Below, piece after piece: positions 21,001 through 34,212 of a stretch of DNA of 64,000 bases. The stretch comes from Luscinia megarhynchos (lineage: Eukaryota > Chordata > Aves > Passeriformes > Turdidae), in NCBI GenBank assembly GCA_034336665.1, contig JAPFBE010000002.1:11262906-11326905 (forward strand), given 5' to 3'. The position numbers and the translations under genes are program-made. Each line of letters begins with the position of its first letter. The stretch's first letter is position 1. The notes beneath the pieces are model-generated. The model saw nothing but the letters and a program-made list of their open reading frames with translations, had not been told where the DNA came from and ran no database searches.

Positions 21001-24000
21001 CTGTCTGCTTTTACTTCCCTGTTCCAGTCATCTATTTTTTTAGGAAGGCTGGAACTGCAGTACAATTTCCAGTTGAGTACTTTTGTCACCGTGGGCCAAA
21101 AAAGCAGCAGAGCCAGTCATTTTATTCTAACTCGATGTGTGTAAACTATGTCAACTGAAGTGTGTTTAGTCCCTCTATTTTCTACAGCTGACTTGTTTAT
21201 AAGGACTGATTAATGCTAAGGGAACCAACTATTGAAGGCAACAGTAATAAACTTCCAAAACACGAGTGGGAAGACAGTGGCAGGGATCAGAGGGGTAAGA
21301 GCCCCCGGCTCACCTCCTGTTTCCCCACACACCCTTTCCTCCCCTCTCACCACCCTGGGGATCTCCCTGGGGGCTGCTGTCTGGCCTTGCTGGGCATGGC
21401 AAGGTGCCCTGTGCTGGGGCAGGGGGCTCATCCTGCTCGTGCAAGAGGGTGCTCATGCCCTACAGCCACAGTCATGGGCATGCCTCTCTGCTGCAGGATG
21501 TCATGGCATAACGTGAAATCACTAAGGACATTCAAACTGAGGAGAGGGACAGACAGTGAGAAGTAGCCCTTCCTCTGTGATCAGGAGCCCTGGTCTCCTC
21601 CTGGCCTCACTGACCTGCCCAGAAAGAAAAGTCACATCTAGACACAGTCCTTCATTATTTTTGGCTACACAAAGGGAAACCATGATATGACAACTGAAAT
21701 ATAATTTTAGAAGACCTGTCCTTAACATACCCAAAAAGCTTTTCAGGAGTAACTCAGCTTAGAAACATCATTGTAAAGTCTCATGACAGCTAAGGCAGAA
21801 AACTCAGTATTTGATTTATTCATTTATGTTCCCAAATACCTAAAAGCTCATAAAATCCTCAAGCACGTACTATTTTATATGGAAGAGCTCTCAAACATAG
21901 CAGCAATAGAGAGTCTTTGTGGCTGAATTTTTGTTGTTGTTGTTGTTGTTTTGTTTTCATTTTGAAAAGCTTTTTGTTTGCTTAGACTTTCAAGGAAATT
22001 ATGATGACAAAGAAAAGTGTGGTTTAACCTTGTTTCTGATTTTCACACATTGCCAAACTGGGTCTTTTATATTTGCCTTTTATACACCTTTAACCTATGT
22101 GGTTTGGTTTTTTTTTACTAGCAATGAATCTGATGTTAAGTTAAAGTACTCCCTCCTAGTTTAAGTGACTGGGAGCATTTCAGTGCTAAGAACTAGGGAC
22201 TGTGATTTAAGTGATACCAGTGGTATGAAATTTGGAAGTCTAATTATTAGGGTCATATGATACAGAAAAGGACAGTCTTGTAAAGACTCACAACCTCAGT
22301 TCATATTTACTGGCATTTCAAAGGCATTGCTTCTGCACCAGTTGTCCCTTTACATCTGTAACTTTGACAAAGCAAGTGTTCCCTGTTCTCCTACATCTGG
22401 TTGTGAGTGACAGTGCTGGCACAAGCAAACAGTGCTCACAAGTTCTGATTTTCTTCACGTTCTCTTCTTCCTAAAAGGAAAGAAAAACCATGAGGTTTGT
22501 TTTCATTGCTTACATCTCCTATCCCTCCATGGGAATTCCAGCCAAAGGATTCATGGAGAAGGTGAAGAAGGGAAAGCACAATAAATTCATGCTTTGTCAC
22601 AGAAGCACTAGTTTTCTCTGTGTATCTTCCGGACTATTCTGACAGAAAGGAAAGATGCTATTAATGTCTGACGTTGTAGGACAGGTTTTTAACTTGGAGA
22701 AAAAAAGAAAAGAAAAAAGAGGTTTCAGAACTTTGAGTGACTTAGCATCACGCTTATGCTGCAGATCCATCTTTAGTGCTGACTAACTGCTCCCTCCTTT
22801 GATCAGTAGTGTTTCTTCACCTTTGAAAGAGTGAGTGAGTGGGGATGCAATATTTTTATTAGGTACAAGCAAAGTCATAACACTTTGTAAGACAATTCAT
22901 TTTTCAAATTGCAAAGACAGGCAAGAAGAAGATTATATTTGGTGCAATTAAGTGGTTAGTCATTCTTCCAGAATGACAAAATCTTGCATACAGCTTTTAA
23001 AAATCTTTTTGAACTACAATAAAGCAATCATATGTTAAAAAGGCATAAATGCTAAATGTTTTACTGACTATTGAATATTAAGCAAGCACTACATCTTTAA
23101 TTAAATACATTTTAAACCACTTATAAAGCATCAAAATCGCTGACAGTCAAGTGACAGAGTCCTTATATCAATTTACCTCCTACATTGATGTAAAAGGCAA
23201 AATAACTGCTGAGTATGACAAGTCAAACAGGTAAGAAAACACTATCAATATTTAACATTGTAAAAACAAAAATGTAAAACCTAACAAAATATTTATTACG
23301 CTACAAGCTAAAATTTGAATTCTTTTCCTGAATCACTGATATGCTATTAAGGAAAGTATCCATCCCAAAGGATTTACAAACATGGAATACAAAAAAATGT
23401 AGTGATTATCTCCTATTGATAATCACTAACAGCAATGGACCTTGATAAAATTATGTATGATTAGAAGTGTTATTTTATCAATACTTTGATTTAAGTATCA
23501 AGAAAAGCAACTTCTTCTGAGAATCCAGGCAAAGCTTTAAACATTTATACATGAAAATAGCTTGAAATTGCTAAACCAGAAGAGATATAACAAAATAAGG
23601 AAATGTTAAACAACTGAGAGGTAAATAATAATTTGATGGATTTTTTTAAAAAGGAGGAGAAGCAAAATCACAGTAATAAAAGGAAATCATTTTATCATGA
23701 CTAAAAGTATACATCTAAAAAACGTTTTTGCTCTTAGCTATTGAAAATAATCTGATTTTAACTACAGAAAATAATCTAAAACAGTAAGCAACAAAAATTA
23801 GTTTACAAAGAGGCTGTCATTTCAGTAAGGCTGAGAAAATGGGAGGCTTAAATGGAAGATGCAGTAGGCAGGAATGTTGTCACATTACAAAATTGAAATG
23901 AAAGTAATACTGCATCTGCAACAGCCCATGGTAAGATCATTACTCTTGCCATTATTTATGGATTCATGCATAGTTGACATGACATGGACTTAATAACATA

Positions 24001-26770
24001 CAGTAATGTTGTAAAACTACAGTTTTGATTAAGGAACAGGGAAAAAGTATAGACTTGCCTCACTGAAATATAACATGTTTCAACAACAACAGAAAGAAGG
24101 AAAGGATTACGCCATGCCACTTTAACCTTTTGCACTCTTACTAGATTTCCTGATACTGTCACTGGTGGGACAGAGAAGCCAATAAAAACCTACTCGGACA
24201 TAATTTGTCAAGGCAGAAGCTTTACCTGGGCTGGCAGTAGAAATGACACATAAGAACGACTGACACAGTGGACAAATGTGGCATTCTAGCTTTCAAAAAC
24301 TTTTACAATTATTGATGAATCAAAAAAAAAATCTGTCTCAGATGCATTAAAGGTTAATACTACCCTCTTTTTCAGTGTTGGGAGACTCTTCCTTGAACTG
24401 AAATAGATGGTTATTTTACCTGTTAAAATGGGAGGTGGGAAAAGGTTATTTTCAGAAAAGAGCAACACAATCTAATAAGGGTTAAGTAATGTGACGGAAG
24501 TGACAAATGTCCCAAACCTCTTTATTTTGAAACAGATGTCACAGGGAAAACTTCAGAGCAGCTGGTTTAGCAAACCAGTTGAAAAGGGGAAGGAGAGTAG
24601 GGTGCAGAGTGACTGGAAGGGCTGTGCCAGCCCCCTGTGATGGGAGGAACCTTCTGTATGTCACGGCAAGGTTGTGTTACGTCTCAGGTCAGGGCTTCCC
24701 TGACACAGCAAGAAGCTGCTCATAGGGTCCACTCGGCAGTGATGCATGTCAAAGGCAGGCTCCAAAATGAGCCTGGCTATCCCGTCGCTGAGTTAATTGT
24801 CCTGGGTGACGACAGCTTCACGAGACTTTTGTCTGATCGAATGAAAGCACTTACTGTGGGAAGGCAGCTGGAGGTAACCAGATCAACATTTACCTAGAAG
24901 ACTACATTTTGAAGTTTTAATGATTTTCAGATAGCGGTATAGCATGCTAAGACTATTATTTCAGGAGGATTAAGCCTATTAATTTACTGATGATATGAAA
25001 GGCAAGAACTGGCTCAGCAAGAAAATACCTTCCTAGCCTCAGCCATCTGCAGCAAACCTGCCCTCATGATCTGTTTTGCCATTTCACAGCATTTCTGGAG
25101 TTTGCAGACTGGCAGCAGAACAGGCACCAGGCGCTGCTGCTGGGTTTCTCGAATGGGAGCTCTTTGCTCCAATTCCTTTGTGTTTGTGTAGGAGTAGCTG
25201 CATCTTGATCATTCAGTGGAGAGGACAGTCTGGAAAGTCAAGAGCACTGGCTCAGCTACCCCTGTGCAGGGAAAGCAAACAGGGACAGTTACTTCTTTCA
25301 TCCTTTTCATCCTGTTTTAATTAAGATAGTGGGAAGAACCTCCAGACAGGACATGCAGAAGACTTGTGTCCCCAAGCTTGTGCTGTGCTAAGGAGCCTTT
25401 TGCATACCTGCACAGATCCTTCAAAAAGCCCTAACATTGAGTGAATAATCCTCCCTGCAGAGATTTTTTTTTTTTTTTTTAAATTGTACCACAATATCTG
25501 GTGGCACTCAGTAAAATTAGGATCACACAACTATATGAAGCATTAGAGGACAAGTTTCTTCTCCCAGTGGGTGAGTAAATCGAGTCTCAGTGCTGGCAGG
25601 AAGGCTTCAAGGCATGAGAAATGTGGCTGCCACAAAGGAAAGATATCCAGGCTTCCCGTCTCTGCACACACATCCTCTTCCAAGTCAAGTAGACTTGGTT
25701 AACAATGGAAAAGAGTAAGTCTTCTCTTCCTTTTGTGTGGTAATTAGAACACTTTTTAGGAATTCACATGATACTTTTTTACTTCAAATAAGTAGAGTTG
25801 ATCTCCCTAAGCTGGCCAAAACAGCCAACATGTAGAAATCACAGAAACTGTGGAATCAAAACTGGCACAAGAACATAGAAAAAAAAAAAATTAAAAAGTG
25901 TCAAGACAGCTCCTTTAGGCCCCTTCATATATATTCAAAAGCAATTCACTATTACAGTTCCAAGGTATCATTCCTTACTTTAGAGAGCAAGCATATGAAT
26001 CACAACCTTCCCATACTGAGGAAGACATAAGTAGCTTCAAGAAATATCATAACAGACCATTGAAAACAGTTGGTAGGGTGAGAATCAGACGAGGAGATAA
26101 AAGCTGTTGTTCATTCAAGAGATGACATTTTAACATCTTTAAAATGCTTTATTTTTTTTCATCATCTTGTAGTACCAGCAAAACACTATTTACTCTGAGT
26201 CAAGTACTGGTAATTCATTGAAGACTGAGAAGAACTTGGCAATACAATAGCATCACTAACAGGTGGAACAGAGGATCTGGGACCTTGATAGGCTGGTGCA
26301 AAACAGCATGAAACCTTTGTAAGTTTGAAATTCAGTGCTCTTTTTGTTTCATTTCACTTAAAAATTAAAAGCACTTGTTCTAAAATGTTGCTGAGGTGGA
26401 TATACTTAAATCGCTTCTCTATGCCACATGGACTTTGGTGTTGAGTAGAAAAATGCCTCTTTTCAAATCAAATTGGTCTATTATTTTGGAGTGGAGCTGT
26501 AAAAATCAAAGAAGCAATCAAACCATTTCTGCACACTCTGACTGCAAACAGAAAATGGGAATGTAGCAAGAATAGAGCGAAATCAAAGAGAGAGAAATGC
26601 TGAATATTTTGTTGAAAAGCTGCTCTGAATAAGCTATGGGTTCTCTTGCAGAGGCTTCCAACAGAAATATCTGTCATTAGGATGTGGGACTTGGCCAGAT
26701 GAGCAGCACTGGCAGTCCAGCCCAACATTTATCAGTAAATCGTCAAGGCAAGGCTCGGAGGGAAGGTAGC
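18007..26770. other. Intergenic sequence upstream of KIAA0319
   Basis: Mostly AT-rich, with a GC-richer patch at about 21,290-21,500 and short (TTG)n and poly-T/A runs (21,929-21,950; 25,467-25,481). In mammals TDP2 lies upstream of KIAA0319 in the same orientation. I looked for an endonuclease/phosphatase-type terminal exon and found none, so that neighbour, if conserved, is beyond the left edge or not recognisable by eye. Confidence 0.5.
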
Positions 26771-26779
26771 ATGAGGATG

Positions 26780-27840
26780 TGTGAGCTGGGGAGCATGCCC
26801 CAGTGCAGCTCATGCCCGCACGGCGCTGGCCTCCTGCTGCAGCGGCCGTGCAGCCAGCCGCCGTGGGACATCCCCAGCAAGCGTCCCCAAAACACGGAAA
26901 AAGCTGCGCAGGTGGCAAAGCAGGGAGAGCTGCACGCAGGGATTGGGTGTGGGATGACACCTTGGCAGACCAACAGCAATGCCGCGGTCGCCTTTCGGGC
27001 GCTGGTGCCCAAAGAGGCGTGAGGCAGAGGGCTCGGCTGCCTTCCGCTACAGCGCCTTGGCTCAACACCTTCCGACCTTTGCTGAAGGTCCTCGGACCTG
27101 CGAGACCTCTCGCTGCGCTATCTCCATGGAGCACTAAAAGCCCTGTCGGTGCAGTACGGCGGAAGGTGCCTCACGGTCCCGCCGGGCGGGGGAGGACAGC
27201 AGGGGAGCGGGCCCCCGTGCCGAGGGGCTGCGCCTCCCGCTCGCCCCCTCCTCAAGATGGAGACCCGGCACCTCCATGCCTTGCCGCCGGCAGGAATCCC
27301 CCATTCCTCTTGGCACGGAGCTGGACCGCCTCCCACCCCTCCCCTACCGTGCCGTGCCCGGGGCGGCCGCGGCTGCCCGCAGGCGGGGGCTGCGTGCCCG
27401 GCGGGCTCTGTGGGCAGCGATCCTGCGCGGAACGCGGCGGCCGCCCCTCGGGAGCGGCGTGGAGGGACGGCGCCTGCTCCTGAGTCAGCAGCGGCGGGGA
27501 GGAGGCGGCGGCACCTCCCGCCCTGCCCAGCCCGGCTCGGCCCCGGCCCCACGCCCGCTCCCGGAGCCCGGCACCCGCGGAGGGGAGCGAGGCAGCGGCG
27601 GCGGGGCCGCGCCCGCTCCTGCCCGCGCCAGGTAGGATCGCCGCGGGATGGGATCGCCGCCGCGGCCTGGGCGGGGTGGGGAGGGGGCGCGGGCGAGGCG
27701 CTCACCGAGCTGGGCGCTGGGCGCTGGGCTCCGCGGGAAGGAGCTCCGGCACGGCTGCGGGACAGCGGGAGCCGTGAGCCGCCCCGTCCGCCTTCCAGGG
27801 AGTTCTCCTTCACTCCTCGACTCCCCCGTCTGCGTGTGGC
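26780..27840 (+). promoter_or_regulatory. KIAA0319: CpG island, probable KIAA0319 promoter
   Basis: About 1 kb of very G+C-rich sequence with dense CpGs, densest at 27,170-27,780, set in AT-rich flanks. It contains a good splice donor (CCAG then GTAGGA, cut after 27,631) and lies upstream of the first coding exon with only one large intron between. No TATA box at a convincing position is seen, as usual for CpG-island promoters. Long overlapping ORFs on both strands here are by-products of composition. Confidence 0.8.
27500..27631 (+). other. KIAA0319: KIAA0319 probable non-coding exon 1 (5' end not defined)
   Basis: The 3' edge is set by the donor CAG|GTAGGA after 27,631. The transcription start cannot be read from sequence, so the left edge is only a placeholder inside the CpG island. 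Mammalian KIAA0319 also starts with an untranslated exon followed by a separate exon with the start codon, which fits the spacing here. Confidence 0.5.
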
Positions 27841-30800
27841 AAAGTGTGTGCTCCGTGCGACCTGTTAGGCCGGGAGCGTGGGGAGGTACAGCGGTGGGAC
27901 CGTGTGTGTTGGTGTTCAGTTGGCAGATAGATGTATTTATTTATGTGCGTGTAGAAAAATAAGTATTGATGTATGAAAGATCAGTTTTGATACGATTTTT
28001 CCTAGGTGTTCATGGGCGTTTAGCTGTGTCTGATCCGAGATCAGAAATCACAGCTTTGTGTTTTTCTCTGCGTGTGTGTATATATTGATATTTATATATC
28101 CAAGGAATGTATAATATTGCTCTTGTCAAACTGCCCTCCAGTCTTCTGTCAAAGTGTGTTTTTGTTGCAGCCCAGACATGTATTTATGTGTCTGCTGAGA
28201 ATGATGCTAATGTGAAATGCTTTGTTACATTGCATTCTGAGCAGTAGAACAGAGCTTAAACAGGAGAAAGTGCTATGTGTGGATTTTTATATCACTGCAG
28301 TTTCGGGTGTTATCTGCATTAAGGTTGCTATACAGAAACATTTCCATCCTTCTGACCCCCTTCGTGCGCCTATTGCAGAATAGTCAGATAGTTGAGGGAA
28401 CAAAATGAAATGCAAACTGCTTTGCCCTCTATTCCTCCCTTATCTGTTTATACTGTAGGAACACTCTCATGTTCCTCACACTGCATGACAAGATAGTGGA
28501 GTTGATATATTAAACTCTTTGGGTAGGTTCTCTGTCTGTTTTTGCCTTTGCAATATCTTGTAGTTGGAGGCTGATCCTCGGGCACACAATTTTGAGAGAT
28601 GTTTTTTTCATGTAAGTATCATGTAAGTATCCTTGTGCTTGACAAGATTTGACTGTTGTGGTTGATGTTTCACAGTTAGGTGTTGCATTGAGCCAAATTT
28701 AAATCTCTAAAAGCCTGGCATAATGCAGAGTTAATAGGTGATATTGTTTATATTCATTTTGGTAGCTTAGATGATGGGAGGTGAGCTGCTCAGCATGTTG
28801 TGGGTCTGAGTGGTGCAGTAAAGGTGAGAGTGGTGTGTACAAGCTTCTTGAGCTGATGCTTTTCCCCTATGCACAAGGCAGTGGAGAATGCAGCATAGCC
28901 TTGATTTTACATTATTTAAGATAAGTGTAGTCATGGTCATCGTGGTCTGTGGAGGGTGCTGTGTGCAGGGGTTGCTTGCCCAGTTTAGCCTTTTCCCCAG
29001 CATTTCCTTTGGGGAATACTGTGGTGGAGGGCTGGAGGAGTGCTTCTATAACACTTCTGAAAACTTCAGGTTCCACAGAGGACATGCACAACTATTAACT
29101 GCTTCATCTTCACTAGCTGTGCATCAGTGCGCTGTAATTCTGTCGATTTTAATGAACTGCATGAAGTGATGAAGTGTTGGTGACCTGGAGATGCTGTAGT
29201 TTGGTTCAGCTTTGCACGAGTTGATCTCTCAATACGTTGTTTTTAGAAGCTGTTCTGAGCAGGCTGCTAATTTCAGAGGCATGGAGATGGAGGAGTTATC
29301 ATGGACAGCTTTCTGAACCTGCTAGTGAAATGTGCATCAGGAATGCTTTAAAAACAGTTTATTTTCTCTCCTAACCGTATGCAAAGACATCTGTTTCAGG
29401 TGGAGTATTTCTGACCCTTTCCAGCTCTGTACCTTCTGTAATGTTGGAGAAAGCTTTCTGTGGCCTTCCCCACATACCAGTTGTACAGACTTTACTTATA
29501 GATCTTTCCTTTAAGAATGTGTGTGGGAAAGGTTTATGTATGCTAGTTTTGATATGTTAGTACGCTAGGTACTAAATGTATATCTTTAATGGAAAACTGG
29601 TAATTAAAGTCAGAGCTGTGAACAAGTGCTGCATATCCAGCAGTCTCCAATTTCAAGACCGTGGAGAAAGCAAAAACCATTGTAATGGATATTGTACCCA
29701 TGGGGAGAAATCTTTCCTACTGTCAGGCAGTTAGCTTTCAATTTCTGTCACAAGGTGTCTTTCTGTACAAATTTATAATCTAATTTAACAGCAGATGTAG
29801 TTGCTTTTCCATTTAAGCATCTATTCTCTTCCTGAATGATGCCAGGGTATGACCACTGAGTATTTTTCAGGATGATGTGACTTTGTATTGAGCAGACTGG
29901 AATTGAGTTAGTCCAGTTGGAGATTGATACGAATTTTGTTAGTCTAATGCCAGTTTTCAGCTAGCTAACCTTGATGAAGAGGCAGTTCAAAGGTTGTTTC
30001 CTGTCCTGATGCTTTTTTTCTTTGATAAGTCTGTCCTCTGCACAGTTTGTTAACTGTTTTGCATGTTGCAGAGAGTTCTCCTAGTAAAACACAGATGGAT
30101 CTTAGAGAAATAAAATGTGCTCAATTATTTGAGATTGGGCTCCAAAAGTTTGCATCTTAGGGGAGTGTGTGTGTGCACATGTGCTTTCTCTGTTTATTAC
30201 AAATGAGTGATTTTCTGAACAGAGTTAGTGAAAATTTCTGTAAAGTTGTATCTTGAGGTCAAAACTGGTTGTTTTTAATTGTCTTTCCCTGTACCTCTGC
30301 ATTTTTGCCACATAGCTTCTTCTTTCCACAGACTGGACTGATTTCATGCCACCATCATGGGCTACCATTTTCAATTATAGAAACTGGATGGCATAATTTA
30401 TGAGGTTTGAGCCTAAAGATGTTCAAATTGCAGCTTTGCCTTCTCTGGCCTGGCTTATTTTACAAAACTCATGAGAACTTAATTACCTTCCAGTAATCTG
30501 TTCTTCTCTGGTTGAAATCAATGAATAGCTTAAAGGGTACATAAGTGAAAAAAATCTTTCAGGCAAGATCAGGAGAACAGACAAACAACGGACATAAAAA
30601 CTTGACATGGTCATGTGGATCAAAAGACTTCTCCATGTATAGAAATGGATTTGTAGCATCCGACTGACTAAAGCTTTTTTCTTGAAAGTGATAAAATAGC
30701 AAGACAAATAGAGAGAGTGTTTATGTACTTCATCTGGAAGATTTGGGCTTTTCTGGCTATCTGCTGTTGTACCCATGCCCCTTATGCAAGCTTTTTTTCC

Positions 30801-32570
30801 CACAGTGTTACTATATCTCAGGCAGTCACTGGGTGTTCCATACTCTAATCTCAGAAATTATAAATTAACTTTGTTGACATTAATACTTACATTGCTTAAT
30901 CCAGTCTCTGCCAATCAATCTGTGGACAGCTTTGAAAGCTTTCATAAATTAGATGCACTTCTAAGTCTGATTTTATCACACCATAGCATGATTAAAACCT
31001 TAAAACATAGCATGAAAAAAAATTGCCTAAAATCCTAGTGCATCCATTTGACTTCAAGTGTCAGACTGTTATTTCTTTTACTGCATAGTGCTTTGTTCAT
31101 TAATGAGCACCTGAAGGCCATAAATCAGAAAGTTTGCATCTCATGTAAGGGGAGTGAGTTCAGAAAACTTCTACAGTAAAACTTAAATTTTAGTGTAGTG
31201 TTTTGCATTGTCTACCTCCACAGTGTTTGCATTGTGGGTGCTATTAGAGCTAGAGTGTCAAAGTAAAAGGTAGTCATTAATTTAAGTGCAGCAAATTGCA
31301 CTGGACAATGACATAGAAGCAACTCTTCTGTAGCTAAAGTTGCTTTGGCTGAGGTTATACACCTGTTTGTTTTTTTTTGAGACAACCTTATGTTTTATGT
31401 GACAGTTATCCTCTACAGTTCAAAGATAGAAAGTGTCTGCAATTTCCTTTGAAGTGTGATCATCTCTATGTTCAGCACTTCTGAGATCAGTGTCCAGGGT
31501 TCTTGCATAGTTCTTTGCATCTTGCAAACTTTATGGACTGGTCTCCTGTCTGTAAATACTAGCTTTGATGCTTAGGTAGAGATAGTGTTACAAGAAGAAT
31601 CATCTTTAATTTTTTTTTCTAAGTATTAGGTACTAAATAGCAATATTAACTATTGCAACAGTTCAAGTTATCATAAAAGAGATCTTCTAAATCCTAGCAC
31701 TGACTTAAATGTGGTCATGACTTTGTCCCATGGAGTTTTTCTTTAAAAAAAATAAAGCAGTATTTAAAGTCTTGACTTAAAACTGTGGATCTTGTGGGTT
31801 TAAATATTGCGATTTCTCTTCAGTAGAGATATTTTTTTTCTACTGGAGATTGAGACTTTTTCAATAATGACTGTAGTTCAGGAAATGCCACTTTAAGAAA
31901 ATTTGTTAGAATCCTAAGAACTGCAAGTCAACAATGATGTTTTGAGTCAGTTATTTTTTTCCTTTTAATTTGAGAATGTAGAATATAAGTGGAAAAAATC
32001 GCTCTTAGTTTCAGCTCAATGCTATAGCAAAGCTTTTTATAGTTTTAGTATAGTCATTTTTGACCTTGAACAAGTGCAAAATAAATACATTCTTGTGTTC
32101 TGTGCAATTATGTGTTCCAGATTAAACTATCCATGTGAGAATCTTTCTTCCACCTCTCCTTTTAATTTCCTCAAGTTTCTCCAGAAGCATCAACCCTGCA
32201 CTTGCAAATTGTCCCTCTGCTGCACAGGGATGCCTCAGTACCTAGCTGCTGGTGCCTGATGTGCAGTGCAGCTTGCTGTGTGTAATTGCTTTCTGCCAGA
32301 ATGGCACTTGAAGGAACTAGGCAGGTGACTGAGACCACAGGATTTTGTCACACAGTCAGCAGTTGGGCAGTGGCAAATTTGGATTCTACGGACTGAAGAA
32401 GATTTTTACCACCTTCTCTGTGGTTGTATGCACCTTTTTTGCAGGCAGTTTGCTAAATCTCTTTTTGCTTTTTCCATCAAAGCTCAAAACTGGTGTTACA
32501 TACACCTGTTGGATAGTTTTCTTGTGTGACCTATTTTCCAGTTGGGAAAAAAAGTTAGTTAAATACTAGA

Positions 32571-32606
32571 AGATAGATAGACAGACAGACAGATAGATAG
32601 ATAGAT
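32571..32606. repeat. (GATA)n/(GACA)n microsatellite
   Basis: About nine tetranucleotide units, with AGAT units flanking three AGAC units in the middle. Confidence 0.95.
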
Positions 32607-34055
32607 TCTGAGCTACCCTTCATGGCAGGCTAATGACAGGCTGGATAAAAATCCAGAGGCTCATGCAAGGTTGCTTTGTCTTGCCTCTGTGCTGTGGAAG
32701 GGACAAGATACCATCTTGTTCCTTCAAGCTCTCCCTTTATGGGTCTCATTTAATTTTCATTATGGAGTACATATTTGAAGATTGCCTCACTTGTCAGTTC
32801 TCTCTCTGTGTCCTTGTGAAAATGGAAAACAAATGGAGACTGAATATAATGGTTTAGAGGAGTTGTCCAACAGTTTGACTGCCTTCTGAAGGGAGATGTT
32901 TTGATGTGTCTGGCCTGTCATGGGGAGAGAAAGGCTGTCAGGTGTCTAGTGATCTCACTGTGCTACTAATTTTCCTGAGGGTTAACTTTTGATTATCCTT
33001 TTCTCCTTGCTGGGCTGTCTGACCTCAGGGCTATGCAAATGTCTGTGTTGAAAATTAAGTAGTAACAATCCTGAAACACGTCAATCCTGACACTAATTAC
33101 AGTGTTTTTATATCTTAGCAGAGCAGTTCCACCATTCATTGATGGGTTTAAAATATTCTTTCCTTCCTTGTCAATAGGTCTTCACCCCATATACCCCTGC
33201 TAACTCTCTCAGCTTTAAGATTTCCACTATTCTTTGCACTCTCCACAGCAGTTGTAATGAAGGCTGTTGAAATCTTGTAGAATAAAATTGCTCTTTCTGT
33301 GTAGCACTGCTCTTTTGTCTTTATCTGGCTGTTTGGTGTCACTTAGCAATTGACAGAGCTGAGGTTACCAATGGAGCTAGTGGAGCACATATCCAATCTG
33401 ACTTAACATGGCAGATTATATTCAGCTATTCAGTTTGTTGTTTAATCACCATTAACTTGCTGTTTGTACCCTGGCTGAGGAAATTGATACAGAGTTGGGA
33501 TGTAATACCAGTCTAATGTCAGCCTTCACTAAGACCTGCTGGAGGCCCTCTTAATAAAGCAGAGAGACATTTGCAATTATAGCTATGTCCTGCAGCTGCA
33601 ATAACATTCCATCAGAAGTCATGGTTTTGTTTTCAAGTATAGGTACCTATTGTTAGGAAAATTGTGTGAGAGGAAGGTGACTTTGCACATGTAATAAGCA
33701 TTGATGACTCTGCAATATCTTCCACATCTGCTGAAGGGCTTGAAAATTATCTCCTTTATTTAGATGCCTAACTTGTGGCTGTTTTGATGATGTGTGTTCA
33801 TATAGCATGTGTTACTGTTAGAAGTCCTAGTATCTGCACATGTCCTGTGTTTTTCTGTCTGTTACTAGGGACAGATGCTAATGGCACAAAGTTTAATTTT
33901 CTTTCCTTCTGCAGTATTTATGCAATGTTAATGCTCAGCTGTCTCAGGTATTAATGCAGGTACCATAACTGACAAAATTACTAATTTAAATTCTTCATGA
34001 GAGGTAGATTTCCTGAAGGATTGTCTTGTGTTGCATTTAATGGAAATGCTGACAA

Positions 34056-34058
<3 letters not shown>

Positions 34059-34084
<26 letters not shown>
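34059..34084. repeat. (TG)n microsatellite
   Basis: About thirteen TG dinucleotides in intron 1 of KIAA0319. Confidence 0.95.
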
Positions 34085-34086
<2 letters not shown>

Positions 34087-34179
34087 TTTATGTGTATAGA
34101 CACTTTCATTAGGTGTGGTTGTATGTTCATTTGCTCAGCCAGTCTGCTTTATATTTTTGAAATATTAAAAAAGCCTGCT

Positions 34180-34212
34180 TTTTTTTTTTTTTTTCCTTTT
34201 TTCCTTTTTTTT
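34180..34212. repeat. Poly-T rich tract
   Basis: Runs of T interrupted by CC, in intron 1. No retroposon body adjoins it that I can identify. Confidence 0.85.

Noticed and set aside
26634..27962. Several long ORFs on both strands (up to 239 codons)
   Set aside because: They overlap one another in a CpG island, where stop codons are rare. Their Pro/Arg/Ala/Gly-rich sequences show no domain and the exon there is most likely non-coding.
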